DNA of 64,000 nt from Methanocaldococcus infernus ME (GTDB taxonomy: Archaea; AGJL01; Methanococci; Methanococcales; Methanocaldococcaceae): positions 1,165,390 through 1,229,389 of the forward strand of contig NC_014122.1 in the NCBI RefSeq assembly GCF_000092305.1. Reading direction: 5' to 3'. The translations under genes and the position numbers were made by a program. Shown piece after piece: positions 52,001-62,312 of this stretch. A model generated the notes under the pieces. That model was not told the origin of the DNA, did no database searches, and saw nothing but the letters and a program-made list of their open reading frames with translations. Within the stretch, counting starts at the first letter, position 1. Each line of letters starts with the position of its first letter.

Positions 52001-52846
52001 ATGGTAAATAATGTGTGGTTCACAGAGTATCATAATAAAAATGTTGCCCTCTCTGTGAGAGTTAAAGATATTCTATATAAAGATAAGTCAGAATATCAAG
52101 AAATACTAATCCTTGACACCTATGATTTTGGTAAAGTATTGGTTTTAGACAACACTTTCCAAACCACTGAGTTTGATGAATTCATCTACCATGAGCTAAT
52201 CTCTCACATCCCTCTTTTTACCCATCCAAATCCTAAAGATATATTAGTTATAGGAGGAGGAGATGGAGGAACAGTTAGAGAGGTTGTTAAGCATAACATA
52301 AATAAAGTTGATTTTGTTGAGCTTGATAGTAAAGTTTTAGAGGCTTGTAAAAAGTATATGCCAAAGCTCAGCTGTGAGATGGAAAATGAGAAAGTAAATA
52401 TTATTATTACTGATGGAATTAAGTATGTTGCTGAAACTGAAAAAAAGTATGATGTTATTATTATAGATTGTCCTGATCCTGTTGGTCCAGCAAAGGGATT
52501 GTTTGAAAAAGAATTCTATAAAAATGTCTTTAAATGCTTAAAAGATGATGGGCTAATGGTTCAACAGTCAGAGAGTCCATTGTATAACTTAGACCTTATT
52601 AAAAATATAGCTAAATACTTAAGGGAAGCTGGCTTCTCCATCATTATGCCCTATGTTTATCCAATGCCTTCCTATCCAAGTGGCATGTGGAGCTTTATGT
52701 TAGCCTCTAAAAAGTACAATCCTATGGAAGTAGATGAAGAAACCATAAAAGAGAGGCTTAACTTTGAGACAAAATATTATGATGAGCAAGTTCATAAGGG
52801 AATATTCTTAGCAACACCAAGATTTTTAAAAGAAGCTATAAAATAA
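52001..52846 (+). CDS. speE: Spermidine synthase / polyamine aminopropyltransferase
   Basis: 281 aa. Aminopropyltransferase motifs: GKVLVLDNTFQTTEFDEFIYHE, VIGGGDGGTVREV, DCPDPVGPAKGLF. ATG 52001 follows GGTGGA by four bases; GTG 51992 lies in that site. Adds aminopropyl groups to putrescine, agmatine or spermidine; hyperthermophiles often need longer polyamines. Third gene of pdaD-speD-speE. Confidence 0.95.
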   Translation: MVNNVWFTEYHNKNVALSVRVKDILYKDKSEYQEILILDTYDFGKVLVLDNTFQTTEFDEFIYHELISHIPLFTHPNPKDILVIGGGDGGTVREVVKHNINKVDFVELDSKVLEACKKYMPKLSCEMENEKVNIIITDGIKYVAETEKKYDVIIIDCPDPVGPAKGLFEKEFYKNVFKCLKDDGLMVQQSESPLYNLDLIKNIAKYLREAGFSIIMPYVYPMPSYPSGMWSFMLASKKYNPMEVDEETIKERLNFETKYYDEQVHKGIFLATPRFLKEAIK

Positions 52847-52847
52847 A

Positions 52848-53288
52848 TTATTTTTTCTTAGACACAACTCTTATACTCTCCACTGGTAAGGTTATAGGAA
52901 TTGGGACAGTAGCATTAATTAACTCTAAGGTTATCTCTTCTTTATTCTTATCAACTCTAATAACCTTAGCCCTCTCTCCTTTGAATGGACCAGCAACAAT
53001 TTCAACAACATCTCCTTTTTCAATCTCTTCAACAATTTTCTTAGGAGATAAGAGTGGCTCAATCTCTTCTAAGGGGATGACTCCTCTCACATATCCTTTA
53101 ACCTTGGGAACTCCTTTAATTAATGTTTTAAGCTCCTCCTCATTGTCTGCTTCAACAAATATATAGCCCTTTAACTGATCAGAGGCTAAGATTGAGCTAA
53201 CATTTAAATTTTCTTTTTCAGCCTTGGCTGAGAGTAGTAAAGCTACATTCTTTTCTTGCCTTCCCATGGTTCTAACTGCAAATATCAT
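52848..53288 (-). CDS. spt5: Transcription elongation factor Spt5 (NusG-like)
   Basis: 146 aa: NGN domain (FAVRTMGRQEKNVALLL, KGYIFVEAD) and KOW domain (GDVVEIVAGPFKGERAKVIR, about residues 91-110). Binds the RNA polymerase clamp with Spt4. It lies next to secE, a pairing (secE-nusG) kept between bacteria and archaea. Confidence 0.96.
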   Translation of the reverse strand: MIFAVRTMGRQEKNVALLLSAKAEKENLNVSSILASDQLKGYIFVEADNEEELKTLIKGVPKVKGYVRGVIPLEEIEPLLSPKKIVEEIEKGDVVEIVAGPFKGERAKVIRVDKNKEEITLELINATVPIPITLPVESIRVVSKKK

Positions 53289-53312
53289 AGCTCTTCCCTT
53301 AAAAATTTAATT

Positions 53313-53513
53313 TTATGGTTTAATAACTCCCTTAATATAGGAGATTGGAACATGGATTATATAACCAATGATCCCTAATAGAGAGATCCCCAAGCCAGTA
53401 ATTTTAGCCACAGTTATAAATTCCTCTTTAGTAGGCTTCCTCAGCACTAGCCATATCCTCTTACACTCTTCAATAAACTCAAGCACTTGATCATAGAGCT
53501 TTTCTAAATTCAT
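53313..53513 (-). CDS. secE: Protein translocase subunit SecE/Sec61 gamma
   Basis: 66 aa with an amphipathic N-terminal helix (LEFIEECKRIWLVLRKPTKEEF) in two parts and one membrane segment (GLGISLLGIIGYIIHV). Standard archaeal SecE. Part of the SecYEG/Sec61 channel. Between ftsZ and spt5 on one strand. Confidence 0.94.
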   Translation of the reverse strand: MNLEKLYDQVLEFIEECKRIWLVLRKPTKEEFITVAKITGLGISLLGIIGYIIHVPISYIKGVIKP

Positions 53514-53523
53514 GCTCTCACAG

Positions 53524-54618
53524 TTAAATAATTCTTTTTATCTTTTTAAGCTCATCTTTTTTCTTTCTTTTAAGTCCATCTGGAGTTATCTCTAACCTTG
53601 ACTGAACTCCTGTAACCACTAACAAGACTTTAAGAGTGTCCTCTAAGCTATCATCTATTGTAGCTCCCCATATAATTGTAGCCTCTGGATCCAGCCTTGA
53701 AGATACTGCTGAAACCACTTCCCTTGATTCTTCAAGTGTCATATCCTCTGGCCCCATAACATGGATTAAAGCTCCTTTAGCTCCATCTATATCAACATCC
53801 AAGAGAGGAGAGTTTAAAGCCATGTTTATAGCTTCCTTAGCTCTCTTCTCTCCATCACTTTCTCCTATCCCTATCATTGCCATTCCGCCGTTGGACATAA
53901 CAGCTTTAACATCAGCAAAGTCCACATTAATTAACCCATCTTTTGTAATAAGCTCCACTAAACCTTTAACAGCATTTATTAATACTTCATCAGCCACTTT
54001 AAAAGCCATCTTAATGGGCATGTGGGGGACTATATCAAACAATTTTTCATTTGGAATAACCACTAAAGTATCAACTCTCTCCTTTAACTTTTCAAGTCCT
54101 TGCATAGCATTCCTCATTCTAACTTTCCCTTCCATTTCAAATGGAAGGGTTACAACAGCTACAGTTAAGGCTCCTAACTTCTTAGCTATCTCAGCCACAA
54201 CTGGAGCTGACCCTGTTCCTGTCCCTCCACCTAACCCACAAGTGATAAAGACCATATCAGCATCTTGAATAGCAGCTTTTATTTCTTCAGCATTCTCCTT
54301 AGCTGCCTCTTCTCCTTTTTTAGGGTCTCCTCCAGCTCCTAAACCTCTTGTTAATTTCTTTCCAATCAAGATTTTTTTATCAGCTTTAGTTCTTAAAAGC
54401 TGTTGAGCATCTGTATTAATAGCTATGGTTGTAGCCCCTTCTATTCCTTCAGTAGTTAATCTTGTAATTGTATTATTTCCAGCTCCTCCACAGCCAACTA
54501 CAACTATTCTTGCCTTAGTTTGCTGAATATACTCTAACAACTCTTTGTTATCAGGGGTCATCTCAATGTCTTCTTCTATTCCAATGTCTTCCTCTAAAAC
54601 TTTTTTAAGAAATTTCAT
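53524..54618 (-). CDS. ftsZ: Cell division GTPase FtsZ
   Basis: 364 aa. Tubulin signature [29 protein letters not shown] near residue 40, T7 loop [11 protein letters not shown]. The Methanococcales usually have two FtsZ; this one has the N-terminal extension ([17 protein letters not shown]) common for FtsZ1. Forms the division ring. First gene of ftsZ-secE-spt5, divergent from the chemoreceptor gene. Confidence 0.96.
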   Translation of the reverse strand: MKFLKKVLEEDIGIEEDIEMTPDNKELLEYIQQTKARIVVVGCGGAGNNTITRLTTEGIEGATTIAINTDAQQLLRTKADKKILIGKKLTRGLGAGGDPKKGEEAAKENAEEIKAAIQDADMVFITCGLGGGTGTGSAPVVAEIAKKLGALTVAVVTLPFEMEGKVRMRNAMQGLEKLKERVDTLVVIPNEKLFDIVPHMPIKMAFKVADEVLINAVKGLVELITKDGLINVDFADVKAVMSNGGMAMIGIGESDGEKRAKEAINMALNSPLLDVDIDGAKGALIHVMGPEDMTLEESREVVSAVSSRLDPEATIIWGATIDDSLEDTLKVLLVVTGVQSRLEITPDGLKRKKKDELKKIKRII

Positions 54619-54720
54619 AATTTATCCCTTTTTTAGCTATAATTGTGAATATTACACAAAAAACTTATATTTAAGTTTTAAGATAAGTATAATATTGTGG
54701 GACTTGTGAGGGGGGAGAAT

Positions 54721-56391
54721 GTGAAGAAAATATTGTTAATATTTTTGGTGTCTTATTTCATTATCTTAATTAACCTTATAATATTTAAAGGTAATTTAGC
54801 AATTGCATTAGTGTCCTCACTACTCTCTTCTATATTTATCACTCTTTTAGCCATTAAAGTATTAACTGATGAGCTTGATAAGCTACTTTTAGAAGTAATT
54901 AAAAAATTAGAGAAAGGAGAAAGTTATAATTTAAAATATTTTAAATTAAAAGTTATTGAAAAAATTAAAGAAATATTAGAGAATTTAAAGAAATGCAAGA
55001 AAAAAATTAAAGAGATGAATGCTGAACTCAAAAAAACTTTTGATGAGCTTTTAGAAGCTTTTAAAGAGTTTGAAAAAGGAAATTTATCAGTAAGATTAAA
55101 TGAGAATAGGAAAAGGAACAAGTTGCAAAAAATTTTTAATAGGGCTTTAGATAAGCTGACAAATATTATAGAGAATATTAGAAAAGAGGTTTTAGAGCTA
55201 AACACTCAAATAGAGATATTAAAAGAGCAGGCTAAGAGATCTAAAGAGCTTGCTGAACAACTTTCAGATGCTGCTCAGCAAGTGGCTACAGCTGCATCTG
55301 ATCAAACTGAGAAGATACATGATATAAAAGATGAAATTGAGAAAACCCATGAGTTGGCTAAAAAGACAGAGCTTTTATCTAAGGAAGGGGAGGAAATGTC
55401 ATTAAATGTCATGCAAAAAATTGATAATGGGTTAAATAAGGTTGAGAATGCTGTCAATACTATGGAGAAGATTAATGAAGTTATTGAAAGATTAAGTAAA
55501 GCTATAGAAGAACTTGGTAACAAGTCTAAAAAAATAAATGAAATCTCAGTTTTAATTAAAGATATTGCAAAACAGACAAGTTTATTAGCTTTAAATGCCT
55601 CTATTGAAGCAGCAAGGGCTGGAGATGCTGGGAGAGGCTTTGCTGTAGTTGCAAGTGAAATTAAAAAGCTGGCTGAGGAGATTGGTAGATCAATAGAAGA
55701 TATAAATAAGACAGTTGAGGAAATACAAAATCAGATAGATAGAACTGTAGAGCTTGGAAATCTTGGGAAGAAGGAAGTTGAAAATGGAGTTTTGGCAATA
55801 GATGAAGTTAATAAAGTATTTTTAGAGATAAAGGATAGTATTCACTCAACAGCTGAGAAAATAAAGAGTATTAGAGAATCAGCTGACATAACCATAGAGA
55901 ATATGGGACAGGCTTTAAGAGACATTCAAGATCTTGCCTCAATCTCTGAGCAATTTACAGCCACAGCTGAGGAATTAACTTCAACAGTGGAAGAGGAGAA
56001 GAAGATAGTTGAAGAGCTTGAGAAAGTGATAGATAACTTAAATAAAGTTTCTAAGTCTGTTAGAGACAGTATTATGAAAATTAAGACTACAAGGGATATA
56101 AGTGTTGATGAAGCTCATAGACTCTTAGGAGATCCTGATTGGATATTTGTTAATGTAGTTCCAAGGGCTAAGTATGATGGGAAAATTCCAGGCTCTCTTT
56201 ATATCCCAATAGAGGAGTTAGAGGATAGATTAAATGAGATTCCAAAAGATAAGAAAGTTATTGTCTATTGTAAGTTAGGATTTACAAGTCCAAGAGGTTA
56301 CCAAATTCTTAAGAAGCATGGTTATGATGTCTATAACTTAGAAGGGGGATTAAAAGCTTGGAAAGAAAGAGGTTATGAGGTAGAAAGATGA
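54721..56391 (+). CDS. Chemoreceptor (MCP) fused to a C-terminal rhodanese domain
   Basis: 556 aa from GTG 54721 (AGGGGGGAG upstream). Two membrane segments near residues 4-22 and 27-48 with almost no external loop, then a long coiled coil and the MCP signalling tip (IAKQTSLLALNASIEAAR, then AGDAGRGFAVVASEIKKLAEE). The last about 95 residues are a rhodanese domain (ISVDEAHRLL, NVVPRAKYDGKIPGSLYIPI) with active-site C517 in YCKLGFTS. The rhodanese part suggests sensing of sulfur or redox state inside the cell. MCP and rhodanese are both clear; the fusion is unusual. ATGA overlap with the protease gene. Confidence 0.9.
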   Translation: MKKILLIFLVSYFIILINLIIFKGNLAIALVSSLLSSIFITLLAIKVLTDELDKLLLEVIKKLEKGESYNLKYFKLKVIEKIKEILENLKKCKKKIKEMNAELKKTFDELLEAFKEFEKGNLSVRLNENRKRNKLQKIFNRALDKLTNIIENIRKEVLELNTQIEILKEQAKRSKELAEQLSDAAQQVATAASDQTEKIHDIKDEIEKTHELAKKTELLSKEGEEMSLNVMQKIDNGLNKVENAVNTMEKINEVIERLSKAIEELGNKSKKINEISVLIKDIAKQTSLLALNASIEAARAGDAGRGFAVVASEIKKLAEEIGRSIEDINKTVEEIQNQIDRTVELGNLGKKEVENGVLAIDEVNKVFLEIKDSIHSTAEKIKSIRESADITIENMGQALRDIQDLASISEQFTATAEELTSTVEEEKKIVEELEKVIDNLNKVSKSVRDSIMKIKTTRDISVDEAHRLLGDPDWIFVNVVPRAKYDGKIPGSLYIPIEELEDRLNEIPKDKKVIVYCKLGFTSPRGYQILKKHGYDVYNLEGGLKAWKERGYEVER

Positions 56392-56876
56392 AAACCTTAA
56401 TTATTGGCTGTGGAAACCTCTTATTTGGAGATGATGGCTTTGGCTACTATGTTATAAAGAAGTTAGAATCCTTAAATTTAGGGGAAGATGTGGAAATTAT
56501 AGATGCTGGAGCTGGAGGATCTTATTATTTAATGGGGTTAGTTGATGAAAACATAAAAAAAATAATTATAGTGGATGCTATTGACTTCAACCTAAAGCCA
56601 GGGGAAATAAAGATTGTGGATATAGATGAGCTTCCAAATTTAAAAAAGTATAGCTTTGATGCTCATAATGTACAGTTAGCCCCTTATTTAAAGGAGTTGT
56701 CTAAGAAAGTTGAAATAAAGATTATAGGCTGTCAGGTTAAAGAGGTTCCAATCCCTGAGATTAAAATAGGGTTGTCTAAGGAGGTTGAAGAAGCTGTTGA
56801 TAAGGCTGTTGAACTAATCTTAAAAGAGTTGTGGGGAAAGAATGCTAAAAAATATCTTGTTGGGGAAGGCAAATAG
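56388..56876 (+). CDS. frhD: Hydrogenase maturation protease (FrhD/HycI type)
   Basis: 162 aa. Nickel-sensing residues of the HybD/HycI family: D16 in GNLLFGDDGFG, Asp in VDAIDF (about 62-63), and H93 (DAHNVQLAPYL). Cleaves the C-terminal peptide of a [NiFe] large subunit after nickel insertion. The methanogen homologue is linked with the F420-reducing hydrogenase; the true client could also be EhaO. The gene overlaps radB by 35 bases and the MCP gene by four. Confidence 0.88.
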   Translation: MKTLIIGCGNLLFGDDGFGYYVIKKLESLNLGEDVEIIDAGAGGSYYLMGLVDENIKKIIIVDAIDFNLKPGEIKIVDIDELPNLKKYSFDAHNVQLAPYLKELSKKVEIKIIGCQVKEVPIPEIKIGLSKEVEEAVDKAVELILKELWGKNAKKYLVGEGK

Positions 56877-57465
56877 GGAAATGATAACCCAAATCTATGG
56901 ATTTCCAGGAGTTGGTAAGACAAATGTTTGTATTATGAATGTTGTCAATTATGCTAAAGAGGGAAAAGTGATTTATGTAGACACTGAAGGGGGCTTATTT
57001 ATTGAAAGAATTAGGCAGATAACTGATGATGATAAAGTTATAGAGAACTTACTAATCTATAATGTCTATAGTTTTAAGGAGCAAGATGAAATTATAAGGG
57101 GAGAGCTTCCTCTTCTGTCTAATATAAGCTTAATTGTTGTTGATAACATTATTTCCCTATATAGATTAGAGGTTTCAAGTGATGCTGAGAAGAACATGAG
57201 CTTAAACAAGATGCTTGGGCAACAGTTAAAGACTCTTTTAAAAGTGGCTAAGATTAGAAAGATTCCAATAATTATTACTAACCAGGCAAGAGACACTATA
57301 GAGGGCTTTGAAGCTACAGGAGGTAGAATATTGGAATATTGGAGTAAGTGCATAGTTAGATTAGAAAAGAACTCTGAGAGATTAGCTATTTTAGAGAAAC
57401 ATCCCTATGCTCCTCAACAGTGGGTTAAATTTAAAATAACAAATAAGGGAATAGAAATTATTTAA
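56842..57465 (+). CDS. radB: DNA repair and recombination protein RadB
   Basis: 207 aa. RecA-fold core without the N-terminal domain of RadA. Walker A GFPGVGKT (20-27), Walker B LIVVDNI (about 91-97), QARDTIEGFEATGGRILEYW near the C-terminus. RadB is a euryarchaeal RadA paralogue acting as recombination mediator. The 35-base overlap with the upstream protease gene is odd but no better later start keeps the family N-terminus. Confidence 0.93.
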   Translation: MLKNILLGKANREMITQIYGFPGVGKTNVCIMNVVNYAKEGKVIYVDTEGGLFIERIRQITDDDKVIENLLIYNVYSFKEQDEIIRGELPLLSNISLIVVDNIISLYRLEVSSDAEKNMSLNKMLGQQLKTLLKVAKIRKIPIIITNQARDTIEGFEATGGRILEYWSKCIVRLEKNSERLAILEKHPYAPQQWVKFKITNKGIEII

Positions 57466-57486
57466 AAGTTTTAGAGGTGAAAAATA

Positions 57487-58632
57487 TTGAAGAAAATTTT
57501 ATTTTTGCTAATTTTATTACCTTTAGTTAATGCCTATGTAATATATGTTAATACTTCAACCCCTGACTATGAAAACTCTAAAATTTTGCTAAATGAGTTA
57601 TTTGACTCAAGAGAAATCTTTTTTAATGATACATATGTTAAGATAGTGTTTAACAATATTTACTATAAACCTTTGGTTAATTCCACAGTAAATATAGATA
57701 ATCTTACTATAAACCTTGATTCAGGAGTTTTGGAATATGTAATTCCTATAAAAGAGAATATAACTATTAATGGGAAAAGTTATAAGTTGTTGAAGAAAAA
57801 GAATAGTGAAGTTATTTACAAGGGAGAGGAAAAGGAGATAACAACAAAATATGAATTGAAATTTTTGAATAAAAGTATTAAGGTTGAGCTAATCTCTTTA
57901 GATGGAAACTCTGTAACTATTAAATTAGATAATAAGTCAGTAATACTACATAAGAAAGAGCCTAAGATTATTGATAATTTAGTGATAGAGTTCTGTAATT
58001 ATACAAAACTTTTAAATTCCTATTCTTTTACTTTTAAAGTTTCTCCAATAATTATTTTAAAGAGGGGAGAAGAGTTTCCTATGGATAAAAGATTTTTGGT
58101 TGAAGATATTAAAGATAACAAAATTATCTTAAAATTAAAAGATAAGTTTAATGGCTCTATTTCTATCAATGGAAAAAGATACTCAATAAAGAAGATTAAA
58201 AATAACATCTTAAAAATTAGAATCTTGTATAGTAAAGATTTCCCACTAAATGAAAGTGAATATATTGATAATAACTTCTTTATTTTTAACCACTCTCTCT
58301 ACTATAAGGATAAAGAAATAAAAGAAAATAAAATCATTTACTTAGGAGAAATTAACCCAGGCTTAGGGTTAGATGTTAATGATGACATTATCCTCATAGG
58401 TGGACCTGTTGTTAATCCATACACTAAGTTATTAATTAAGATGAACCTAATTTTAAATATCTCCAATACTTACCCAGGAGATGATAAAGGTTTAATAATT
58501 AAGATAAAAAACCCACAAAATCCTAACCATTACATATATATCTTAGCAGGGTCTAATAGAGTTGGTACAAAGAAAGCTATAAATTATTTTGTAAATAACT
58601 ACAATGGAGAGAATGAAGTTCTTGTTAAATAA
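57487..58632 (+). CDS. Exported S-layer-domain protein
   Basis: 381 aa from TTG 57487, six bases after GGTGA. Signal peptide (KKILFLLILLPLVNA), then a beta-rich region and a C-terminal part (about 285-381) with ILIGGPVVNPYTKLLI and YILAGSNRVGTKKAINYFVN, the wording of the methanococcal S-layer protein C-terminal domain. Much shorter than the main S-layer protein, so probably a minor cell-surface component. No anchor helix at the C-terminus. Confidence 0.78.
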   Translation: MKKILFLLILLPLVNAYVIYVNTSTPDYENSKILLNELFDSREIFFNDTYVKIVFNNIYYKPLVNSTVNIDNLTINLDSGVLEYVIPIKENITINGKSYKLLKKKNSEVIYKGEEKEITTKYELKFLNKSIKVELISLDGNSVTIKLDNKSVILHKKEPKIIDNLVIEFCNYTKLLNSYSFTFKVSPIIILKRGEEFPMDKRFLVEDIKDNKIILKLKDKFNGSISINGKRYSIKKIKNNILKIRILYSKDFPLNESEYIDNNFFIFNHSLYYKDKEIKENKIIYLGEINPGLGLDVNDDIILIGGPVVNPYTKLLIKMNLILNISNTYPGDDKGLIIKIKNPQNPNHYIYILAGSNRVGTKKAINYFVNNYNGENEVLVK

Positions 58633-58641
58633 GGTGATTGA

Positions 58642-59880
58642 ATGGTTAAAATAGCTCTCTTAACTTGTGGAGCAGAATGGAGTGGAGTTTATAAAGAAAT
58701 TGAAAAAGCTGCTAAGGAAGTTGGTGGAGAATTAGTTTTTCCAGAAGTTAGCTTAGATTATATTGATGAAGTAGAGGAAAGGTTAGGTTTTAAAGTAGCA
58801 TCAGCTAATTTAAAGTTAATGTTTGCCAGAGCCATGTCATTAATTGAGGGAAACACTGATGCTGAAGCTGCCTTTATAGCCACATGTTTCAGATGTGCTG
58901 AGGGAGCATTAGTAAGAAATGAGGTTAGGAAGTTAATCCAAGAAAATACAAAGTTGCCAGTTGTTATGTACTCTTTCACTGAAAGAACTAAGGCTTCTGA
59001 GCTTTTAACAAGGATGGAAGCTTTGGTAACAATTGTTGAGAGAAAAGCCTTATTGGCAAGGAAGAAGCAAGAGGGGATAAGCTTAGGAATAGATTCAGGA
59101 AGTACTACAACTAAGGCCGTAGTTATGATAGACAATAAAGTGGCTGGAACTGGTTGGATATATACAAAGGATGTTATTGAATCTGCTAAAGAAGCTGTTG
59201 ATCTTGCTCTAAAAGAGGCTGGGATTAGCTTTGATCAAGTTGAAACAATAGGAACTACTGGTTATGGGAGATACACTATAGGAGAGTACTTTAAAGCTGA
59301 CCTCATTCAGGAAGAGCTAACAGTTAACTCAAAAGGAGCTGCATATCTTGCTGACAAGCAAGAGGGAGAGGCTACAGTTATAGACATTGGAGGAATGGAT
59401 AATAAAGCTATCTCTCTATATGATGCTATCCCTGATGGCTTTACAATGGGAGGAATCTGTGCTGGAGCAAGTGGAAGGTTCTTTGAAATCACAGCAAGAA
59501 GGTTAGGGGTTAGCTTACAAGAACTTGGTGAGCTTGCAGCTAAGGGAGATTGGAGAAAGATTAAGATGAATAGCTACTGTATAGTCTTTGGAATTCAGGA
59601 TTTAGTTACTGCCTTAGCTGAGGGAGCTAAGGCTGAAGATGTTGCTGCAGCAGCAGCTCACTCAGTTGCTGAGCAAGTGTTTGAACAACAGTTACAAGAG
59701 GTTGATGTTAGGGATCCAGTAATCTTAGTTGGAGGAAGTAGTTTATTGAAAGGTTTAGTCTTGGCTATGGAAGAAGTTTTAGGAAGAAAGGTTATAGTTC
59801 CTCCTTACTCTCAACACATAGGAGCTGTAGGAGCTGCTTTATTATCTTCTGGATTTAGATATAAGAAGATAAAAGCTTAA
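58642..59880 (+). CDS. Methanogenesis marker protein 15 (BadF/HgdC-type ATPase)
   Basis: 412 aa. N-terminal domain ([20 protein letters not shown], with [14 protein letters not shown]) and C-terminal ASKHA ATPase domain: [43 protein letters not shown] with cysteines for a shared [4Fe-4S], and [12 protein letters not shown]. Activators of 2-hydroxyacyl-CoA dehydratase share this fold. It is kept in methanogens and thought to help activate methyl-CoM reductase. Confidence 0.94.
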   Translation: MVKIALLTCGAEWSGVYKEIEKAAKEVGGELVFPEVSLDYIDEVEERLGFKVASANLKLMFARAMSLIEGNTDAEAAFIATCFRCAEGALVRNEVRKLIQENTKLPVVMYSFTERTKASELLTRMEALVTIVERKALLARKKQEGISLGIDSGSTTTKAVVMIDNKVAGTGWIYTKDVIESAKEAVDLALKEAGISFDQVETIGTTGYGRYTIGEYFKADLIQEELTVNSKGAAYLADKQEGEATVIDIGGMDNKAISLYDAIPDGFTMGGICAGASGRFFEITARRLGVSLQELGELAAKGDWRKIKMNSYCIVFGIQDLVTALAEGAKAEDVAAAAAHSVAEQVFEQQLQEVDVRDPVILVGGSSLLKGLVLAMEEVLGRKVIVPPYSQHIGAVGAALLSSGFRYKKIKA

Positions 59881-59948
59881 ATCTTATTTTTCAATCTTTT
59901 ATTTTAGTCCTTAAATTTTATTAAAAACTATTTTACTGGTGGTTAATT

Positions 59949-62231
59949 ATGATAGTGAAGTGTCCAATTTGTGAGGGTACAGGGAAGAAGATAGTTAGAT
60001 ATAAAACTTGTCCTGTCTGTCAGGGGACAGGATATATAGATGAGTTCTCACCAAAACAGCACATGAAGAGAGTTTCTAAAAGGGTTACTTATGACTTAGA
60101 CTATGGAGAGATCCCTTGTCCAAAGTGTAAAGGAGAGGGAAAGATTCCTATCTATGATACTTGTGACTTCTGTGGTGGTAGTGGGAAGGTAGTTAAGTGT
60201 GACAGATGTGGAGCTATAATAGGGAAGTATCCTGACTTTAAAGATAGAACTCTCTGTGATAAGTGTTTAAAGGAAGAAGAGGAGAGGAGAAAAGGATTAA
60301 GAAATGTCTATGTCTTTGATGAGGTTGCTACATACTATGATGTTGAGCCTGGGAAGTTCTATAAAGGAGTTGTAACAAGGATAGAGAAATATGGAGCCTT
60401 CATTAACTTAAATGAGAAAATTAGAGGGCTTTTAAGGCCAAGAGATATGGTTAGTTTAAAGTTAGATGACTTAAAGGTTGGAGATGAGATAATAGTACAA
60501 GCTGTAGATGTTAGGCCTGAGAAGAGAGAGATAGACTTTAGATATATCCCACTATCTACCTATGACTTAATTCAGTTTGAAAAAGAGGTTCCTGTTAGTA
60601 AGATAAAGGACATTACTGAAAACTTGGTTGAGATGAGGGATCAAGTTGTCCATATCATAGGAGAAGTGGTTCAGATAGTTCAAACTCCTGGGCCAACAAT
60701 CTTTACAGTAACAGATGGAACTGACTTCACTTGGGTGGCAGCTTTAGAGATAGCTGGGTTAAGGGCTCATCCAGAGGTTAAGGTTGGAGATATTATAGAT
60801 GTGATTGGAAGAGTTAATATAAGAGAGGGAAGGCTACAGATAGAGAGAATTAAGCTTAAGAAGTTAGAAGGAGAGGAAGCTGAGAAGATAAAGAAAGAGA
60901 TTGAAGAGGAGATAGATAAGAGGGCTGAGCCTGCAAGAGATATTAAATTTTTAGTTGAGAGTGAAGTTTTAGAGAGGCTAAGGAGTAGAATGGCTGATGT
61001 TGCTAAGAGGATAAGAAAGGCTGTATTGGATGGAAGGCCAATAATAATAAGGCATCATGCAGATACTGATGGATACAGTGGAGGGTTGGCATTAGAGAAG
61101 GCTATACTTCCAATTATAGATAAGTTTGCTATAGATGTAGATGCCATCTGGCACTTCTTCAAGAGAAGGCCATCAAAGGCACCATTTTATGAGTTAGAGG
61201 ATGTGACTAAAGATTTAGTTTACTCTATAGAAGACTCTTTAAAGTTTGGCCAGAAGTTACCTTTAATAGTTTTAATAGATAATGGAAGTACTCATGAAGA
61301 TATCCCAGCAATATCAAAGGCTAAGGCTTATGGAATAGAGGTTATTGTTATTGACCACCACTTCCCAGGAGAAGTTAAGGATGGGAAGGTAGAGGTTGAT
61401 GACTATATTGATGCTCATGTTAACCCTTACTTAGTTGGTGGAGACAGTAACTTAACTGCTGGAGTTTTAGGAACAGAGATAGCAAGGATGATAAATCCTG
61501 AGGTTGAAGAGCAAATAAAGCATCTTCCAGGAATTGCTGTTGTGGCTGATCATGCTAAAGGTAGAGAGGTAGAGGAATATATAAAAATAGCTCTAAATAG
61601 AATAAATGAGCTAAGCCAAAAGTATGGGAAAAAGAGGAAATATGACAGAGAATACTTAGAGAAGATAAGTTTAGCTATGGATTTTGAAGCTTTCTATTTA
61701 AGATTTATGGATGGTAAGGGAATAGTTGATGACATCTTAGGAACAAACATAAAAGAGTTTGGAAGGCATGAAGAGCTTATAGATATTCTATATGAGCAAG
61801 CTATGAAGATGGTTGAGAGGCAGATGAAAGCAGTTATCCCAGCTTTAAAAACTGAGTTCTTAGAGAATGGAATTATATTGAATACTTTAGATGTTGAAAA
61901 GTATGCTCATAAATTCACCTTCCCACCACCAGGAAAAACTACAGGATTTGCTCATGACTATATAGTTAAGAAGTATGGAGAGGATAAGCCAATTATCACC
62001 CTATCCTATGGTCCAGACTTTGGAGTTGTTAGAGCCACTGATCCAGTACATGAGAAATATGACTTTAACTTAAACTTAATTGTTAAAAGACTGATGGAAG
62101 AGATTCCTGAAGCCTCTGTTGATGGAGGAGGACATGAGTGTGCTGGAAGTTTAAAGTTTGTTGAGGGTTATAGAGATAAGGTTATAGGTAGATTTATAGA
62201 GATTATTAGAGAAATGAAACCAAGAAATTAA
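59949..62231 (+). CDS. RecJ-like DHH exonuclease with DnaJ-type zinc fingers and S1 domain
   Basis: 760 aa. N-terminal CxxCxGxG repeats (CPICEGTGKKI, CPVCQGTGYI, CPKCKGEGKI, CDFCGGSGKV, residues 5-70), an S1 RNA-binding domain (FYKGVVTRIEKYGAFINLNE, about 137-195), an OB-like domain, then DHH phosphoesterase motifs (HADTDGYSGG, VIDHHFPGE) and DHHA1 (VDGGGHECAGS). This order is the known archaeal RecJ-like family. Likely a nuclease for RNA or single-stranded DNA. Single gene. Confidence 0.93.
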   Translation: MIVKCPICEGTGKKIVRYKTCPVCQGTGYIDEFSPKQHMKRVSKRVTYDLDYGEIPCPKCKGEGKIPIYDTCDFCGGSGKVVKCDRCGAIIGKYPDFKDRTLCDKCLKEEEERRKGLRNVYVFDEVATYYDVEPGKFYKGVVTRIEKYGAFINLNEKIRGLLRPRDMVSLKLDDLKVGDEIIVQAVDVRPEKREIDFRYIPLSTYDLIQFEKEVPVSKIKDITENLVEMRDQVVHIIGEVVQIVQTPGPTIFTVTDGTDFTWVAALEIAGLRAHPEVKVGDIIDVIGRVNIREGRLQIERIKLKKLEGEEAEKIKKEIEEEIDKRAEPARDIKFLVESEVLERLRSRMADVAKRIRKAVLDGRPIIIRHHADTDGYSGGLALEKAILPIIDKFAIDVDAIWHFFKRRPSKAPFYELEDVTKDLVYSIEDSLKFGQKLPLIVLIDNGSTHEDIPAISKAKAYGIEVIVIDHHFPGEVKDGKVEVDDYIDAHVNPYLVGGDSNLTAGVLGTEIARMINPEVEEQIKHLPGIAVVADHAKGREVEEYIKIALNRINELSQKYGKKRKYDREYLEKISLAMDFEAFYLRFMDGKGIVDDILGTNIKEFGRHEELIDILYEQAMKMVERQMKAVIPALKTEFLENGIILNTLDVEKYAHKFTFPPPGKTTGFAHDYIVKKYGEDKPIITLSYGPDFGVVRATDPVHEKYDFNLNLIVKRLMEEIPEASVDGGGHECAGSLKFVEGYRDKVIGRFIEIIREMKPRN

Positions 62232-62257
62232 TAATATCTGTCTTTTTTAACATAAAG

Positions 62258-62269
62258 TTTTTTATAAAT
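62258..62269 (+). promoter_or_regulatory. Histone gene TATA box
   Basis: TTTTTTATAAAT lies about 45-55 bases before ATG 62313, leaving a leader of about 25 bases with AGAGG as ribosome site. Confidence 0.6.
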
Positions 62270-62312
62270 TAAAGATAAAACATTTTATTCAAAAAAGAGA
62301 AGAGGTTTTTTA

